Positions 33,738 through 43,148 of a stretch of DNA of 64,000 nt are shown here, one piece after another (the stretch's first letter is position 1; every line of letters begins with the position of its first letter). The position numbers and the translations under genes were made by a program. A model generated the notes under the pieces. That model had not been told where the DNA came from and did no database searches. It saw nothing but the letters and a program-made list of their open reading frames with translations. The stretch comes from JAHEDT01 sp963825615 (GTDB lineage: Bacteria > Desulfobacterota > Desulfuromonadia > Desulfuromonadales > BM103), in NCBI GenBank assembly GCA_963825615.1, contig CAWGTV010000001.1, forward strand, positions 62,001 to 126,000, given 5' to 3'.

Positions 33738-34505
33738 TTATTCTGCGTAGATCATCTTTCGCGTCATGCCGCCGTCGATGACGATGTTCTCGCCGGTGAT
33801 GAAGCCGGCCTCGGTCGAGGCCAGGGTGAGGACCATGGCGGCGATATCCTCGGGCTTGCCGACCCGGCCGGCCGGATGCTGGGCGTGATCCTGCGCGCTC
33901 AAGAGCACCCGCTGGCGGCGGGAGTGCTTCGCCAACGCCGTGGTATCGATCCAACCCGGCGAGATGCAGTTGACGCGCACCTCGGGACCAAGGCTCAGCG
34001 CCATGGCATGGGTCAGGGCGACCAGCCCGCCTTTCGAGGCGGCGTAACTCTCGGTGTGGGCTTCGGACATCAGCGCGCGTGTCGACGCGATGTTGACGAT
34101 GCTGCCGGTTCGTGTGCGCAGCAAGGGGGCGAAGGCGCGGCTGCACAAAAAAGGGCCGGTGAGGTTGACATCCAGCACCCGCCGCCATTCATCCGGAGCC
34201 AGCTCCGCGAGCGGTTTGCGCACCATCACCGCGGCGTTGTTGACCAGCAGGTCGAGTCCGCCGTCGGTGGCGACTCGCTGGCGCAGCGCCTCGACGGCGT
34301 CGGCATCAGCGACGTCGGTCAAGACGAATTCCACCGGTCCCAGCGCCGCAAGATCGGCACAGGTCTCAGCCCCGGCTTCGGCGTCGCAGTCGACCAGCCA
34401 GACCTTGGCGTCAGCCTTGAGCAGCGCTTCGGCGATGGCCCGGCCGATCCCCTGCCCTGAGCCGGTGACGACAGCGGTTTTGTTGCTGAAGTTGTAAGTG
34501 ATCAT
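33738..34505 (-). CDS. Short-chain dehydrogenase/reductase (SDR)
   Basis: 255 residues of the classical SDR type. TAVVTGSGQGIGRAIAEALL is the Rossmann cofactor site (TGxxxGxG). LDLLVNNAAVM holds the NNA motif. Ser in SIVNIAST and YAASKGGL form the Ser-Tyr-Lys catalytic set. GWIDTTALAKHSRRQR and the C-terminal GFITGENIVIDGGMTRKMIY complete it. Oxidation or reduction of a hydroxy or keto substrate with NAD(P)H is expected, but the substrate is unknown. Basic residue D at the end of beta2 (VDCDAEAGAE) favours NAD over NADP. It is monocistronic. Confidence 0.85.
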   Translation of the reverse strand: MITYNFSNKTAVVTGSGQGIGRAIAEALLKADAKVWLVDCDAEAGAETCADLAALGPVEFVLTDVADADAVEALRQRVATDGGLDLLVNNAAVMVRKPLAELAPDEWRRVLDVNLTGPFLCSRAFAPLLRTRTGSIVNIASTRALMSEAHTESYAASKGGLVALTHAMALSLGPEVRVNCISPGWIDTTALAKHSRRQRVLLSAQDHAQHPAGRVGKPEDIAAMVLTLASTEAGFITGENIVIDGGMTRKMIYAE

Positions 34506-34563
34506 CGGGGCTCCTCTAGACTAAGGAAGATCCTTGGCCTCAAGATATTGTTTGCTCCAGAAT

Positions 34564-36135
34564 TCACCTTTGCTTGAATAGCGACACCGCTGCGGCAACC
34601 ATGCAGGCAATGGAAAGATAACCCGCCCAGCTCTGCTGCAACTGTAGAAAATAGAACGCCAGGGCCAGAAAGAAGATCAAGCGGCCGAGGCGATGCAGAT
34701 GCTGGCCAAGCCGCTCCAGCAGATAGCGCCGGTCAGCGCTCGCCATACGCACCACCAGTTCGCCCTGCTCCGCCAGCTCGACAACCTTGCGCGCCTTGCT
34801 CACTGTGATCGGCAGCAGCATAAGCTCGTGCCGTAAGCGCTCGAAAGACAGGCTGTCTTCTCCCAGCGCGCGGGGCAGGTTTTTCATGAGGATCGGCAGA
34901 ATGTCCTTGATACCGTTGAAATTCTCGACGTACTGGGTGCCGATCCCCTCAACAAGCGAACTGGCCCGCATCACATAGATGACGTCCTGCGGCAGTTTGA
35001 AGGGCTGGTCGTGCATGACGTTGAGGATGCCGAAGGCGAGTTCCTGCATGCTCGAGGCCTTGAGATGGTCGCTGTCGAAGATTGCGAACAGGTTTTCGGC
35101 GATACTGCTCAGGCTGGTGAAATCGGAGTCCTCGGTAAGGATGCCCATCTTGCGCGTGGCGCTAACCAGCTGTTCAAAGTCCCGTTCGTAGGCCGCTTTG
35201 ACCGCGTAAATCATCGCCTGGCGCATGCCTTGGGGAATCCGGCTGACCATGCCGAAATCGAGCAGGATCAGTTCGCCAGTGGGACTGACAAGAAGGTTCC
35301 CGGGATGAGGATCGGCGTGGAAAAAACCGTTGACCAGCATCTGCTCGACGTAAAACACCACCAGCCGCTGCATCAGGTCGGAGAAGGTGATGTCCAGTTG
35401 TTTTACCGCAGCAACGTCATCAATCCGGATGCCTTCTTCAAAACTCATCACCAAGGCATAATCCGAGCAGTATTCTGGGAAAGGCACCGGAAAGCGTACA
35501 CCAGAATGCGCATACACCTGGCTGAAGTGCTCCAGGTTGGCCAGTTCCTGGCGCATACTCACTTCCTGCAGGATCACCCGGGAGAAAGCCTTCAGCACCG
35601 ATTCGATGGAGTGGCGGGTCTGATCGGTAAAGAGCGGCCGGAAGATCTTCAGGAACAGGTCCAGCAACCGGATATCGATGCGCACCTGCAACTGGATGTT
35701 TTCCCGTAGCAACTTGACCGCAACAACCGTGTGCGAGTCGCGCAACTCGGCTTTGTGCACCTGGCCGATGGACGCACTGGCCAGCGGCAGGTGGTCGAAG
35801 CTGACGAACACTTCAGGATCGGGGAAGGCGCGGCGGAAAGCCCGCAGGCGATCTTTGTCGCTCATTGACGGCATGCGATCATGCAGCTGTCGCAGCGCCT
35901 GCAGGTAGTCCGAATCGAAAAAATCGGCCCGGGTTGCCAGAACCTGGGCGAGTTTAAGAAAACTCGCGCCCAGCGAACGGATATTCTCCACCAGCGCAGC
36001 TGGGGCCAGAGGACGCCACAGCAGCCAGCGACGCCGGCGCCGAAAAAGCAGGAATACGGTCACCAGAAAGCGGAAGATCGCGTAACTGCGTTGCGGGCGG
36101 CACAGGTACAGAACAAGCCAGAAGCTACGGATCAA
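34564..36135 (-). CDS. ABC1/AarF/UbiB-family protein kinase-like protein
   Basis: 523 residues. ASFLKLAQVLATRADFF replaces the usual KxGQ with K-L-A-Q. LASASIGQVHKAEL is the alanine-rich loop, VAVKLLREN has the ATP-binding Lys, and FFHADPHPGNLLV and LLDFGMVSRI give the HxDxHPGN and DFG-equivalent motifs. Two hydrophobic segments at the C-terminus anchor it in the membrane. UbiB/COQ8 proteins support quinone synthesis or membrane lipid handling as atypical ATPases. It overlaps the upstream phasin-like gene by 11 bp, suggesting coupled expression. Confidence 0.88.
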   Translation of the reverse strand: MIRSFWLVLYLCRPQRSYAIFRFLVTVFLLFRRRRRWLLWRPLAPAALVENIRSLGASFLKLAQVLATRADFFDSDYLQALRQLHDRMPSMSDKDRLRAFRRAFPDPEVFVSFDHLPLASASIGQVHKAELRDSHTVVAVKLLRENIQLQVRIDIRLLDLFLKIFRPLFTDQTRHSIESVLKAFSRVILQEVSMRQELANLEHFSQVYAHSGVRFPVPFPEYCSDYALVMSFEEGIRIDDVAAVKQLDITFSDLMQRLVVFYVEQMLVNGFFHADPHPGNLLVSPTGELILLDFGMVSRIPQGMRQAMIYAVKAAYERDFEQLVSATRKMGILTEDSDFTSLSSIAENLFAIFDSDHLKASSMQELAFGILNVMHDQPFKLPQDVIYVMRASSLVEGIGTQYVENFNGIKDILPILMKNLPRALGEDSLSFERLRHELMLLPITVSKARKVVELAEQGELVVRMASADRRYLLERLGQHLHRLGRLIFFLALAFYFLQLQQSWAGYLSIACMVAAAVSLFKQR

Positions 36136-36412
36136 CGTTCTTGCTCAGCTCTTTTTTTAACTTTTTCAGGTCATCTTTGGTGGCCAGGTTGAGCTCAGCG
36201 ACCACCTCTTTGACGATGTCCTTGACCATGCCCTTGAATTGATCTCTCTCTTTTTCACCGCGTTTGGCCAGCTCGTCGAAAAATGACCGCGCATGCTCTT
36301 CGCTCTTTGCCTGCCAGGCCTTGATCTCTTCGCTGTTGGCTTCCAATTTATCTTTAACGGCCAACGCGCCACCTAGGGCTACATAAAAAAGTTGCTCGAG
36401 CTTCTTATCCAT
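36125..36412 (-). CDS. Phasin-like / PHA-regulator helical protein
   Basis: 95 residues, entirely helical and highly charged. The N-terminus MDKKLEQLFYVALGGALAVKDKLEAN has one short hydrophobic stretch and a phasin-superfamily look. The rest (SEEHARSFFDELAKRGEKERD, FKGMVKDIVKEVVAELNLAT, KDDLKKLKKELSKN) is coiled-coil-like. Such proteins are common next to ABC1 kinases in Geobacter-like genomes. A polyhydroxyalkanoate role is not shown. GAGG precedes the ATG at 36412, and an upstream in-frame extension is not used. The end overlaps the UbiB-like start by 11 bp. Confidence 0.75.
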   Translation of the reverse strand: MDKKLEQLFYVALGGALAVKDKLEANSEEIKAWQAKSEEHARSFFDELAKRGEKERDQFKGMVKDIVKEVVAELNLATKDDLKKLKKELSKNVDP

Positions 36413-36574
36413 CAGGTACCTCCCTTCCCGGAGTTGTTCTACAAACAGTAGCAGGTTGCATCGGAAGGGCAATCGCCGCAAGAGTCAGCCATGGGTGACC
36501 TGGGAACCGGGACTCTCTCCCGGAAGAAAGTCCTGCAAGTTAGTTTTCATGTAGCGGCCAGTCTTGTAAGTATC

Positions 36575-36646
36575 GGGGGACAGGTCTACACATGATACAA
36601 AACAGCACCAAGTACTAAAAAAGTGAAAGATGTAGACCTGTCCCCT
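36575..36646. repeat. Dispersed inverted repeat, full divergent copy
   Basis: GGGGACAGGTCTACACATGA / TGTAGACCTGTCCCC arms. The centre carries AGCACCAAGTACTAAAAAAG rather than the usual Ca-rich hexamers, a subtype also at 52277 and 56590. It lies 62 bp upstream of pfk. Confidence 0.85.
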
Positions 36647-36707
36647 ATCTGCGATAAGATTGTGGCAGAGACGTAAAAGCACTTTTTGTAACCACAGGAG
36701 ATTTATC

Positions 36708-37904
36708 ATGGCCATTAAAGGAACGATTGGAATACTCACCGGCGGGGGTGACGTGCCCGGCCTCAACCCGGCTATCAGGGCGATCACCATCCGCGCCCTG
36801 CGCGAAGGCTACCGGGTGCTCGGCATCCGCCGTGGCTGGGCGGGGTTGGTGGACCTGGTGCCCGATGCGCAGGCCGACAACAGCAGCAATGTCCTGGAGC
36901 TGACCAAAGACATCGTCAACCGCGCCGGACGGACCGGGGGAACATTTCTGCATACCTCGCGCACCCGGCCGAGCCACCTGCCGAAAGCCAATCTGCCCAA
37001 ACACCTGAGCGATAAGTACACCAATGAAATCAACGACGTCACCCCTGAAGTGCTCAAGAACGTCGATTTTCTCGGCCTCGACTTTCTGATCCCCATCGGC
37101 GGCGACGACACCCTGAGCTACGCCCAGCGCCTGCACGATGAAGGGGTCAAGGTGGTTGCCATCCCAAAGACCATGGACAACGACGTGCCCGGCACCGACT
37201 ACTGCATCGGCTTTTCCACCTGCGTCACCCGGACCATCGAGTTGACCCACCGCCTGCGCACTTCGGCCGGCAGCCACGAGCGTTATCTGGTGATCGAGGT
37301 GTTCGGGCGCTACGCCGGCTTCAGCGCTCTGCTACCAACCATGGCCGGGGCGGCGGACCGCTGCATCATCCCCGAGCACGAGTTCGACATCGAACAGCTT
37401 GCGGAACTGATGACCGAGGACCGCAACCGGCATCAGAGCAAATACTCGGTACTGCTCATCTCCGAGGGTGCGCGCATGCGCCACCAGCAGGAGATGAGTT
37501 TCGAAGGGGTCGATGTCGACCAGTACGGTCACCGCAAGCTGGGCGGGATCGGCGACCAGGTCTCGGCCCAGCTCAAAGAACTCTCGCCCCGCTTCAATCA
37601 AGGCCGGCGGATCAACGTGCTCAACCAGCGCCTCGGCTACCTGGTGCGCAGCGGCGACCCCGACGCCCTCGACTCCATCGTGCCGATGGCCTTCGGCAAC
37701 ATGGCCCTCGACCTGGTCTTGGCCGGCACCTCGGGGCGACTGGTGAGTATTCACAACGGCAGCTACGATACGGTGCCGATCAGCGTCGTCACAGGCAAGA
37801 AAAAGGTGGTCAACGTCGAGAAGTATTACAGCACTGAGCGTCTGCGCCCGAAATACGATTCGTTCCAGCACCAGCCGCTGTTCATCATGACCAGCGATGC
37901 CTAG
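36708..37904 (+). CDS. 6-phosphofructokinase, probably diphosphate-dependent
   Basis: 398 residues of the PfkA superfamily. TGGGDVPGLNPAIRA at the N-terminus, LDFLIPIGGDDTLSYAQRL (residues 124-143), KVVAIPKTMDNDVPGTD (148-164), and GFSTCVTRTIEL are present. In the family, Asp at the residue after GGD (Asp134, versus Gly in ATP enzymes) and Lys in PKTMDND (Lys154, versus Gly) exclude ATP and mark PPi-PFK. The enzyme would interconvert fructose 6-phosphate and fructose 1,6-bisphosphate reversibly. CACAGGAGATTTAT precedes the ATG. The gene follows an inverted repeat and appears monocistronic. Confidence 0.88.
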   Translation: MAIKGTIGILTGGGDVPGLNPAIRAITIRALREGYRVLGIRRGWAGLVDLVPDAQADNSSNVLELTKDIVNRAGRTGGTFLHTSRTRPSHLPKANLPKHLSDKYTNEINDVTPEVLKNVDFLGLDFLIPIGGDDTLSYAQRLHDEGVKVVAIPKTMDNDVPGTDYCIGFSTCVTRTIELTHRLRTSAGSHERYLVIEVFGRYAGFSALLPTMAGAADRCIIPEHEFDIEQLAELMTEDRNRHQSKYSVLLISEGARMRHQQEMSFEGVDVDQYGHRKLGGIGDQVSAQLKELSPRFNQGRRINVLNQRLGYLVRSGDPDALDSIVPMAFGNMALDLVLAGTSGRLVSIHNGSYDTVPISVVTGKKKVVNVEKYYSTERLRPKYDSFQHQPLFIMTSDA

Positions 37905-38002
37905 ATCTGGATACGTGGTCAGGTCTGCGCTAAAAATCCGTTGCCCTTCACGCCAATTCTGTTAAGATTTCGGGGCTTTAATACCACACGTTGGAGAATA
38001 CG

Positions 38003-39023
38003 ATGAACCGTCGTTTACCTGCCGAGTGGGAAGCCCAGGACGGGGTCCTGCTCGCATGGCCTCATGCACAGACCGATTGGGCACCGCTTTTGGCAGAAGT
38101 TGAATCCGTCTATGTCGCAATTGTTGCTGCAATCACCCTCTTCGAACAGGTGGTTCTGGTCGTTACTGACGAGGCGGCCGTCAACGCAAAACTGAACGCC
38201 GCCGGCGTCGATCTCGAGCAAGTCAGTCTATACCAGGCGCCGTGCGACGACACCTGGGCTCGCGACTTCGGACCGATCACGGTTATGGATGACGGGCAGC
38301 CGCGGCTGCTCGATTTCACCTTTACCGGCTGGGGTGGCAAATTTGATGCCCGCCAGGACAACGCCATCACGACAGCGCTTGCCGCACAGGGCGCCTTCGC
38401 CGCGCCGGTGACCCCCATCAAGCTGGTCCTCGAGGGCGGCGGCATCGAGAGCGATGGTGCCGGCACCCTGCTGACCACCACGGAGTGCCTGCTCAACCCG
38501 AACCGCAACGCCCACCTTGACCGCGCCGCGGTCGAAACTGAGCTGCGTAAACACTTCGGCGTGCAGCGCGTGCTCTGGCTGGAAAACGGCTACCTTGCCG
38601 GTGACGACACCGATTCACACATTGACACCCTGGCCCGCCTCGCCCCTGACAACACCATCGTCTACCAGGCGTGCCCCGTCCCCAGGTGATGAGCATTTTG
38701 CCGCACTGCAGGCTATGGCCGCCGAGCTGCAAGCACTGCGCTGTATCGATGGTCGGCCTTACCGGCTCTTGGCCCTCCCCTGGCCGCGCGCCTGTTACAA
38801 CGGTGTCGATCGGTTGCCGGCCACCTACGCCAACTTCCTGGTGATCAACGCTGCCGTGCTGGTGCCGACCTACAACGACCCGGCAGACGCCGCGGCCCTC
38901 GCCATTATCGGCGAGGCGTTTCCCGACCGTGAGATCATAGGCATTGACTGTCGCCCGCTGATCCGCCAGCACGGCTCACTGCATTGTGTGACCATGCAAC
39001 TGCCCCAAGGAGTCTTGCGATGA
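38003..39023 (+). CDS. aguA: Agmatine deiminase, frameshifted by one extra base
   Basis: The first part reads 228 residues to a TGA at 38687-38689. Removing one C from the CCCC at 38680-38683 restores a 339-residue protein, the family length. Motifs are RRLPAEWEAQDGVLLAWPHA, DDTWARDFGPI, LVLEGGGIESDGAGTLLTT, GDDTDSHIDTLARL and, after the shift, GSLHCVTMQLPQG with the catalytic Cys. It converts agmatine to N-carbamoylputrescine and ammonia. The start ATG has GGAG 6 bp upstream. The stop TGA overlaps aguB's ATG (ATGA), so coupling is expected. The homopolymer site makes a consensus error likely. Confidence 0.9.
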
Positions 39024-39901
39024 ACGAACTGAAAGTCGCCCTGATCCAGCAACCCTGTGCCGCAGCACGCGGAGACAATCTCGACAATCTGACACAGCAG
39101 ATCCGTCAAGCCACCACTCAGGGCGCACAGCTGGTCATCCTGCCGGAACTGCATAACGGCCCCTACTTCTGCCAGACCGAGGACACCGCGCACTTTGACC
39201 TCGCCGAGACCATCCCCGGACCGTCGACCGGGCATTTTAGCGCCCTGGCCAAGGAGCTTGGTGTGGTGCTGGTGGTCTCCCTGTTCGAGAAGCGCGCCAC
39301 CGGCCTCTACCACAACACGGCCGTGGTTCTCGACAGCAACGGTTCCCTTGCCGGCCGCTACCGCAAGATGCACATCCCGGACGACCCCGGCTATTACGAG
39401 AAATTCTACTTCACTCCCGGAGACCTCGGCTTCACGCCGATCAAGACCTCCCTCGGCACGCTCGGCGTGCTGGTCTGCTGGGACCAGTGGTACCCGGAAG
39501 CCGCTCGCCTGATGGCGCTGGCCGGTGCCGAGCTGCTGATCTACCCGACCGCCATCGGCTGGGATCCGCAGGATCCTGCCGAGGAGCAGAAGCGCCAACT
39601 CGACGCCTGGACTACCGTACAGCGCGGCCACGCCGTGGCCAACGGCCTGCCGGTGATCGCCGTGAACCGCGTCGGCTTCGAAGCCGACCCGAGCGGTGCC
39701 ACGTCCGGAGCACAATTCTGGGGGCACAGCTTTGTCGCCGGGCCACAGGGGGAGTTGCTGGCCCGCGCCGGCGAAGAGGCAGAACTGCTGATGGTCACCA
39801 TCAACCCGCAGCGCAGTGAACACGTCCGTCGCATCTGGCCATTTCTGCGTGACCGGCGCATCGATGCTTACCAGGATCTGGTCAAGCGGTATCTGGACTG
39901 A
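39020..39901 (+). CDS. aguB: N-carbamoylputrescine amidase
   Basis: 293 residues of the nitrilase superfamily. The catalytic Glu is in VILPELHNGPYFCQ, Lys in AGRYRKMHIPDDPGYYEKFYF, and Cys in LGVLVCWDQWYPEAARLMAL. FYFTPGD and AIGWDPQD are AguB-specific patterns. It hydrolyses N-carbamoylputrescine to putrescine, completing the arginine-decarboxylase route with aguA directly upstream (ATGA overlap). An upstream in-frame start within aguA is not needed. A composite repeat follows 27 bp after the stop. Confidence 0.95.
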   Translation: MNELKVALIQQPCAAARGDNLDNLTQQIRQATTQGAQLVILPELHNGPYFCQTEDTAHFDLAETIPGPSTGHFSALAKELGVVLVVSLFEKRATGLYHNTAVVLDSNGSLAGRYRKMHIPDDPGYYEKFYFTPGDLGFTPIKTSLGTLGVLVCWDQWYPEAARLMALAGAELLIYPTAIGWDPQDPAEEQKRQLDAWTTVQRGHAVANGLPVIAVNRVGFEADPSGATSGAQFWGHSFVAGPQGELLARAGEEAELLMVTINPQRSEHVRRIWPFLRDRRIDAYQDLVKRYLD

Positions 39902-40331
39902 TCCGGGTTAAGAGCCGAGGAGATGCGTGACACGCAAAAGGGACATCTCGTTTTTGAGTGTCCCCGGCTCTGTGTATTTTTTGTGATTGTTTAGACCTGA
40001 CCCCTCTCATAATTATGTATAGTGTCCCCGGAACCTTTTCGTAATACAATAAGGTTATTCTGGTCACAGAAAGACTCATTGCTTTAAAAACGTGATCCTC
40101 GTATCCACCACTCCTGACAAATCCGTCATAAATTACGTTTACAATCAACTGTCTCTTCTTCTAGATTCTTATTATTTAGAATATAGATATCAGGACGTTA
40201 TAAAAGAATAAAGCTGAGGCAAGCCATGGCACGTTCATTGTAATACTCATAAGGTCGTTGAATATCAAATTGCATAAATCTTTTCAACTTTCCTACCCCC
40301 GCTTGAAGCAAAACAAGAGGTCTTAAATAGT
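39902..40331. other. Gene-free stretch after aguB
   Basis: 430 bp holding the composite repeat (39928-40005) and then about 325 AT-rich bp without a recognisable gene, promoter set or RNA. The antiporter promoter presumably lies in the last 100 bp. Confidence 0.5.
39928..40005. repeat. Composite element: GGGACA hairpin plus right half of the inverted repeat
   Basis: TGACACGCAAAAGGGACATCTC, split into a GGGACAT/GTGTCCCC hairpin, joins GGCTCTGTGTATTTTTTGTG and TTAGACCTGACCCCT. The same two-part order is at 44536 and 47945. Confidence 0.8.
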
Positions 40332-41708
40332 ATGGTTATAAATAACGCTGTGTGGTTTCTGTTCGTTGGTGGCCTGCTTCTCACCATGGGACTAACCGCT
40401 CCATCAATTAAACGGCTGCCGGTTACCTCGGCAATGATCTATCTGGCCTTGGGAATTTTGGTGGGCCCAACTGTGCTGGGTCTTTTCCACTTCAACCCGC
40501 TCAAGGAATCGGCGCTGCTAGAGGTATTGACCGAGGTAGCGGTACTGATTTCGTTGTTTTCAGCCGGCGTTAAAATGCCGTTGCCCGTTACCTTTGCCCG
40601 CTGGCGCGCGCCGATTCTGCTGGCGTTTCTCGCCATGGCAGCCACAGTGGCGCTGGTTGCCATCTTTGGCCATTATCTGCTCGGGTTACCCATCGGTGCC
40701 GCTGTACTGCTCGGTGCCATCATCGCACCAACCGATCCAGTTCTGGCCACTGAAGTGCAGATTCGCCACCCTGGCGACCACGACCGGCTCCGGTTTACCT
40801 TAACCTGTGAAGCGGGCATGAACGACGGCAGCGCTTTTCCGTTCGTCATGCTCGGCCTGGGCCTGCTCGGCTTGCACGAGTTGGGTGAGTTTGGTCAGCG
40901 TTGGGTCCTGGTTGACGTACTCTGGGCCACGGTCGCAGGGATTGCCATCGGCGTGGCGGCGGGGAGCGGGCTTGCGCACCTGGTAGTACGCTTGCGTCGC
41001 AACTACTCGAATAGCGGTCTGCTTGACGACTTTCTGGGTATGGGGCTGATCGGTGCGGTCTACGGCTTGAGTCTATTGTGCCACGCCTGGGGCTTTCTGG
41101 CCGTATTTTTTGCCGCCGTGGCGCTACGCCAAACCGAACTAAGTCTCGCTGGCGGAGCCTCGAAGCTCCGGGCACAGTTGCAAACTGACACGCCGGGTGC
41201 GCACGATGAGCGTATGCCCCCACAACATATCAGCAAAGCCTCCCTGGTATTCAAGGAACATCACGAACGAGTGGCGGAACTGATTATGGTCCTGCTGATT
41301 GGCGGTACGTTATTCGTGGACTCCTGGAGCTGGCGCGCTGTGGGTTTCGCGCTATTTCTATTCACCATCGCTCGGCCCCTGAGTGTTTTGGTCGCGCTGA
41401 TCGGCACCCGCACACCGTGGCGGATCCGCAAGATGACCAGTTGGTTCGGGGTCCGTGGTATTGGTTCACTCTATTACCTGATGTACGCTATACAGCACGG
41501 CCTTCAGGAAGAATTGGCCGTAGAGCTGATTCACCTAACACTGGTTGTGGTTACGCTTTCCATTGTCTTTCACGGCATCAGTATAAAACCTATGATGCAT
41601 CGATTCCGGCGAAAGCATGGGGGAGTTTCAGTGAGGCGATCATATGGGGGAGTAGAAAAAGCAGTTACCCGGATAGTGCCGGGGTCGGGCCAGGCTAACC
41701 CACAGTAG
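40332..41708 (+). CDS. Na+(K+)/H+ antiporter, CPA1 (NhaP-type)
   Basis: 458 residues with 12 or so membrane segments. The transport core is ALLGAIIAPTDPVLATEVQ (residues about 125-143; the Thr-Asp pair carries ions), TLTCEAGMNDGSAFPFVML and the later VRGIGSLYYLMYAIQHGL. These are CPA1/NhaP-type signatures. The C-terminal tail (GVSVRRSYGGVEKAV) is basic and short, without TrkA-N domains. It should exchange sodium or potassium for protons and aid pH and ion balance. It is monocistronic: a gene-free stretch with a small hairpin follows (41709-42041). Confidence 0.88.
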   Translation: MVINNAVWFLFVGGLLLTMGLTAPSIKRLPVTSAMIYLALGILVGPTVLGLFHFNPLKESALLEVLTEVAVLISLFSAGVKMPLPVTFARWRAPILLAFLAMAATVALVAIFGHYLLGLPIGAAVLLGAIIAPTDPVLATEVQIRHPGDHDRLRFTLTCEAGMNDGSAFPFVMLGLGLLGLHELGEFGQRWVLVDVLWATVAGIAIGVAAGSGLAHLVVRLRRNYSNSGLLDDFLGMGLIGAVYGLSLLCHAWGFLAVFFAAVALRQTELSLAGGASKLRAQLQTDTPGAHDERMPPQHISKASLVFKEHHERVAELIMVLLIGGTLFVDSWSWRAVGFALFLFTIARPLSVLVALIGTRTPWRIRKMTSWFGVRGIGSLYYLMYAIQHGLQEELAVELIHLTLVVVTLSIVFHGISIKPMMHRFRRKHGGVSVRRSYGGVEKAVTRIVPGSGQANPQ

Positions 41709-42041
41709 AAAGACACCCTTTTAAAGTGCACGATTGGGTGTTATTGGCCCATTTGGTGATGGGGGACACATTAGTTATGTGTCCCTGAATTCAGCGTAAC
41801 GTGCAGCTCTTCGACGCACTTCCGATTAACACCGAAATCATAGAACCCGGTTCGCACAGCAGAACGGACGGCAATCAGCCCTTGCGCAGACCGCAGCGGC
41901 AACTCCCCTGCCCCCTTTACCTGGCCCTATTACAGACTCCGGGGCCAACAAGTAAGCTCTGGTGGATATGTTAAAGTTTGACAGGAAGTTCACTCCTTAA
42001 AATATTCGCATGTGGCAGAGACACTTTTGGAAGGAAAGCAA
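41709..42041. other. Gene-free stretch before the MscS gene
   Basis: 333 bp. A hairpin GGGGACACAT / ATGTGTCCC at 41763-41786 shares the GGGACAC core of the second hairpin family. The rest shows nothing I can name; the MscS promoter may include TTGACAGGAAGTTCA at about 41978. Confidence 0.5.
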
Positions 42042-43073
42042 ATGTGGATTACTTTACTCTGGGTGTTGTTGATCATTTTTAGCGGACTGTTGCTCAATGC
42101 CCTGCTTTTCAAGGTCGTCTTGAAGCGCTTCAGCTCGACTGAAGACAAAACCGGTTTATTATTCAAAACTCGTTTTCACACTGTTCTCCAGCTGCTGATT
42201 CCCCTCCTCCTTCTCATGATGCTTGCGCCGCCACTGCCAATCTCCGCCGAAACGGCATTGACCTTCCGACACCTGTTCAGTGTGCTCTCAATTGCCCTTT
42301 TCGCATGGTTTCTTGTGGCCGTGGTTTTAACGGGTCGCGACGCGTTGCTCAGCCGCTACGACATAAATGTCAAAGACAATCTGCATGCGCGATCGGTGCA
42401 CACTCAGGTCAATGTCCTGGTCAAAATACTGGTCATTGTTGTCGCCCTGGTAGCAACCGCCTCAGCCATGATGGTGTTTGAGAGCATCCGCCACCTGGGT
42501 AGCAGCCTCTTGGCCTCAGCCGGAGTCGTTGGCATTATCGTCGGCTTTGCCGCCCAACGCAGCATCGCCACGCTCTTTGCCGGCCTGCAGATCGCCATTA
42601 CCCAGCCGATCCGGATCGATGACGTGGTCATTGTTGATGGCGAATGGGGCCAGGTTGAGGAAATTACCCTGACCTATGTGGTCGTGCGGATCTGGGACCT
42701 GCGTCGCTTGATCGTGCCGACCAACCAGTTCCTGGAAAAGTCGTTTCAAAACTGGACGCGCATATCAGCAGAACTGCTCGGCACAGTCACCTTGCATGTC
42801 GACTACAGCGTGCCGGTTGAAATCGTCAGGAATCATTTATATGAGATACTCAAGGATCACGCGTTATGGGATGGCAAAGTATGGCGTCTGCACGTAACCG
42901 ACGCCGGTGAAAGAACCGTTGAACTCCGCGCCTTGATGAGCACGGCAAACTCATCGGACGCATGGGAGCTGCGTTGTCATGTGCGTGAGGAGCTGCTTAA
43001 ATTCCTGCAGAAGAACTACCCGCAGTGCCTGCCGTTACTGCGCGCTGACGTTCGTGAAGCAAAACCATGCTGA
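42042..43073 (+). CDS. Mechanosensitive ion channel, MscS family
   Basis: 343 residues. Four N-terminal hydrophobic segments (residues about 4-23, 46-64, 75-95 and 124-146) lead to the pore helix (GSSLLASAGVVGIIVGFAAQ, near residue 155), the Ala/Gly-rich TM3 of MscS. The cytoplasmic beta domain follows: IRIDDVVIVDGEWGQVEEI and TYVVVRIWDLRRLIVPTNQF. Such channels release solutes on hypo-osmotic shock. GGAAGGAAAGC precedes the ATG, and an upstream start is less likely. It lies 3' of a gene-free stretch, with no operon partner. Confidence 0.9.
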   Translation: MWITLLWVLLIIFSGLLLNALLFKVVLKRFSSTEDKTGLLFKTRFHTVLQLLIPLLLLMMLAPPLPISAETALTFRHLFSVLSIALFAWFLVAVVLTGRDALLSRYDINVKDNLHARSVHTQVNVLVKILVIVVALVATASAMMVFESIRHLGSSLLASAGVVGIIVGFAAQRSIATLFAGLQIAITQPIRIDDVVIVDGEWGQVEEITLTYVVVRIWDLRRLIVPTNQFLEKSFQNWTRISAELLGTVTLHVDYSVPVEIVRNHLYEILKDHALWDGKVWRLHVTDAGERTVELRALMSTANSSDAWELRCHVREELLKFLQKNYPQCLPLLRADVREAKPC

Positions 43074-43148
43074 CGGTGGAATTTCTCTCTCGCTGCATCT
43101 GCCCCGGTGAGACCAGCAGGGGCCAGGAGGCCCCCGTCATCAGAGTGC

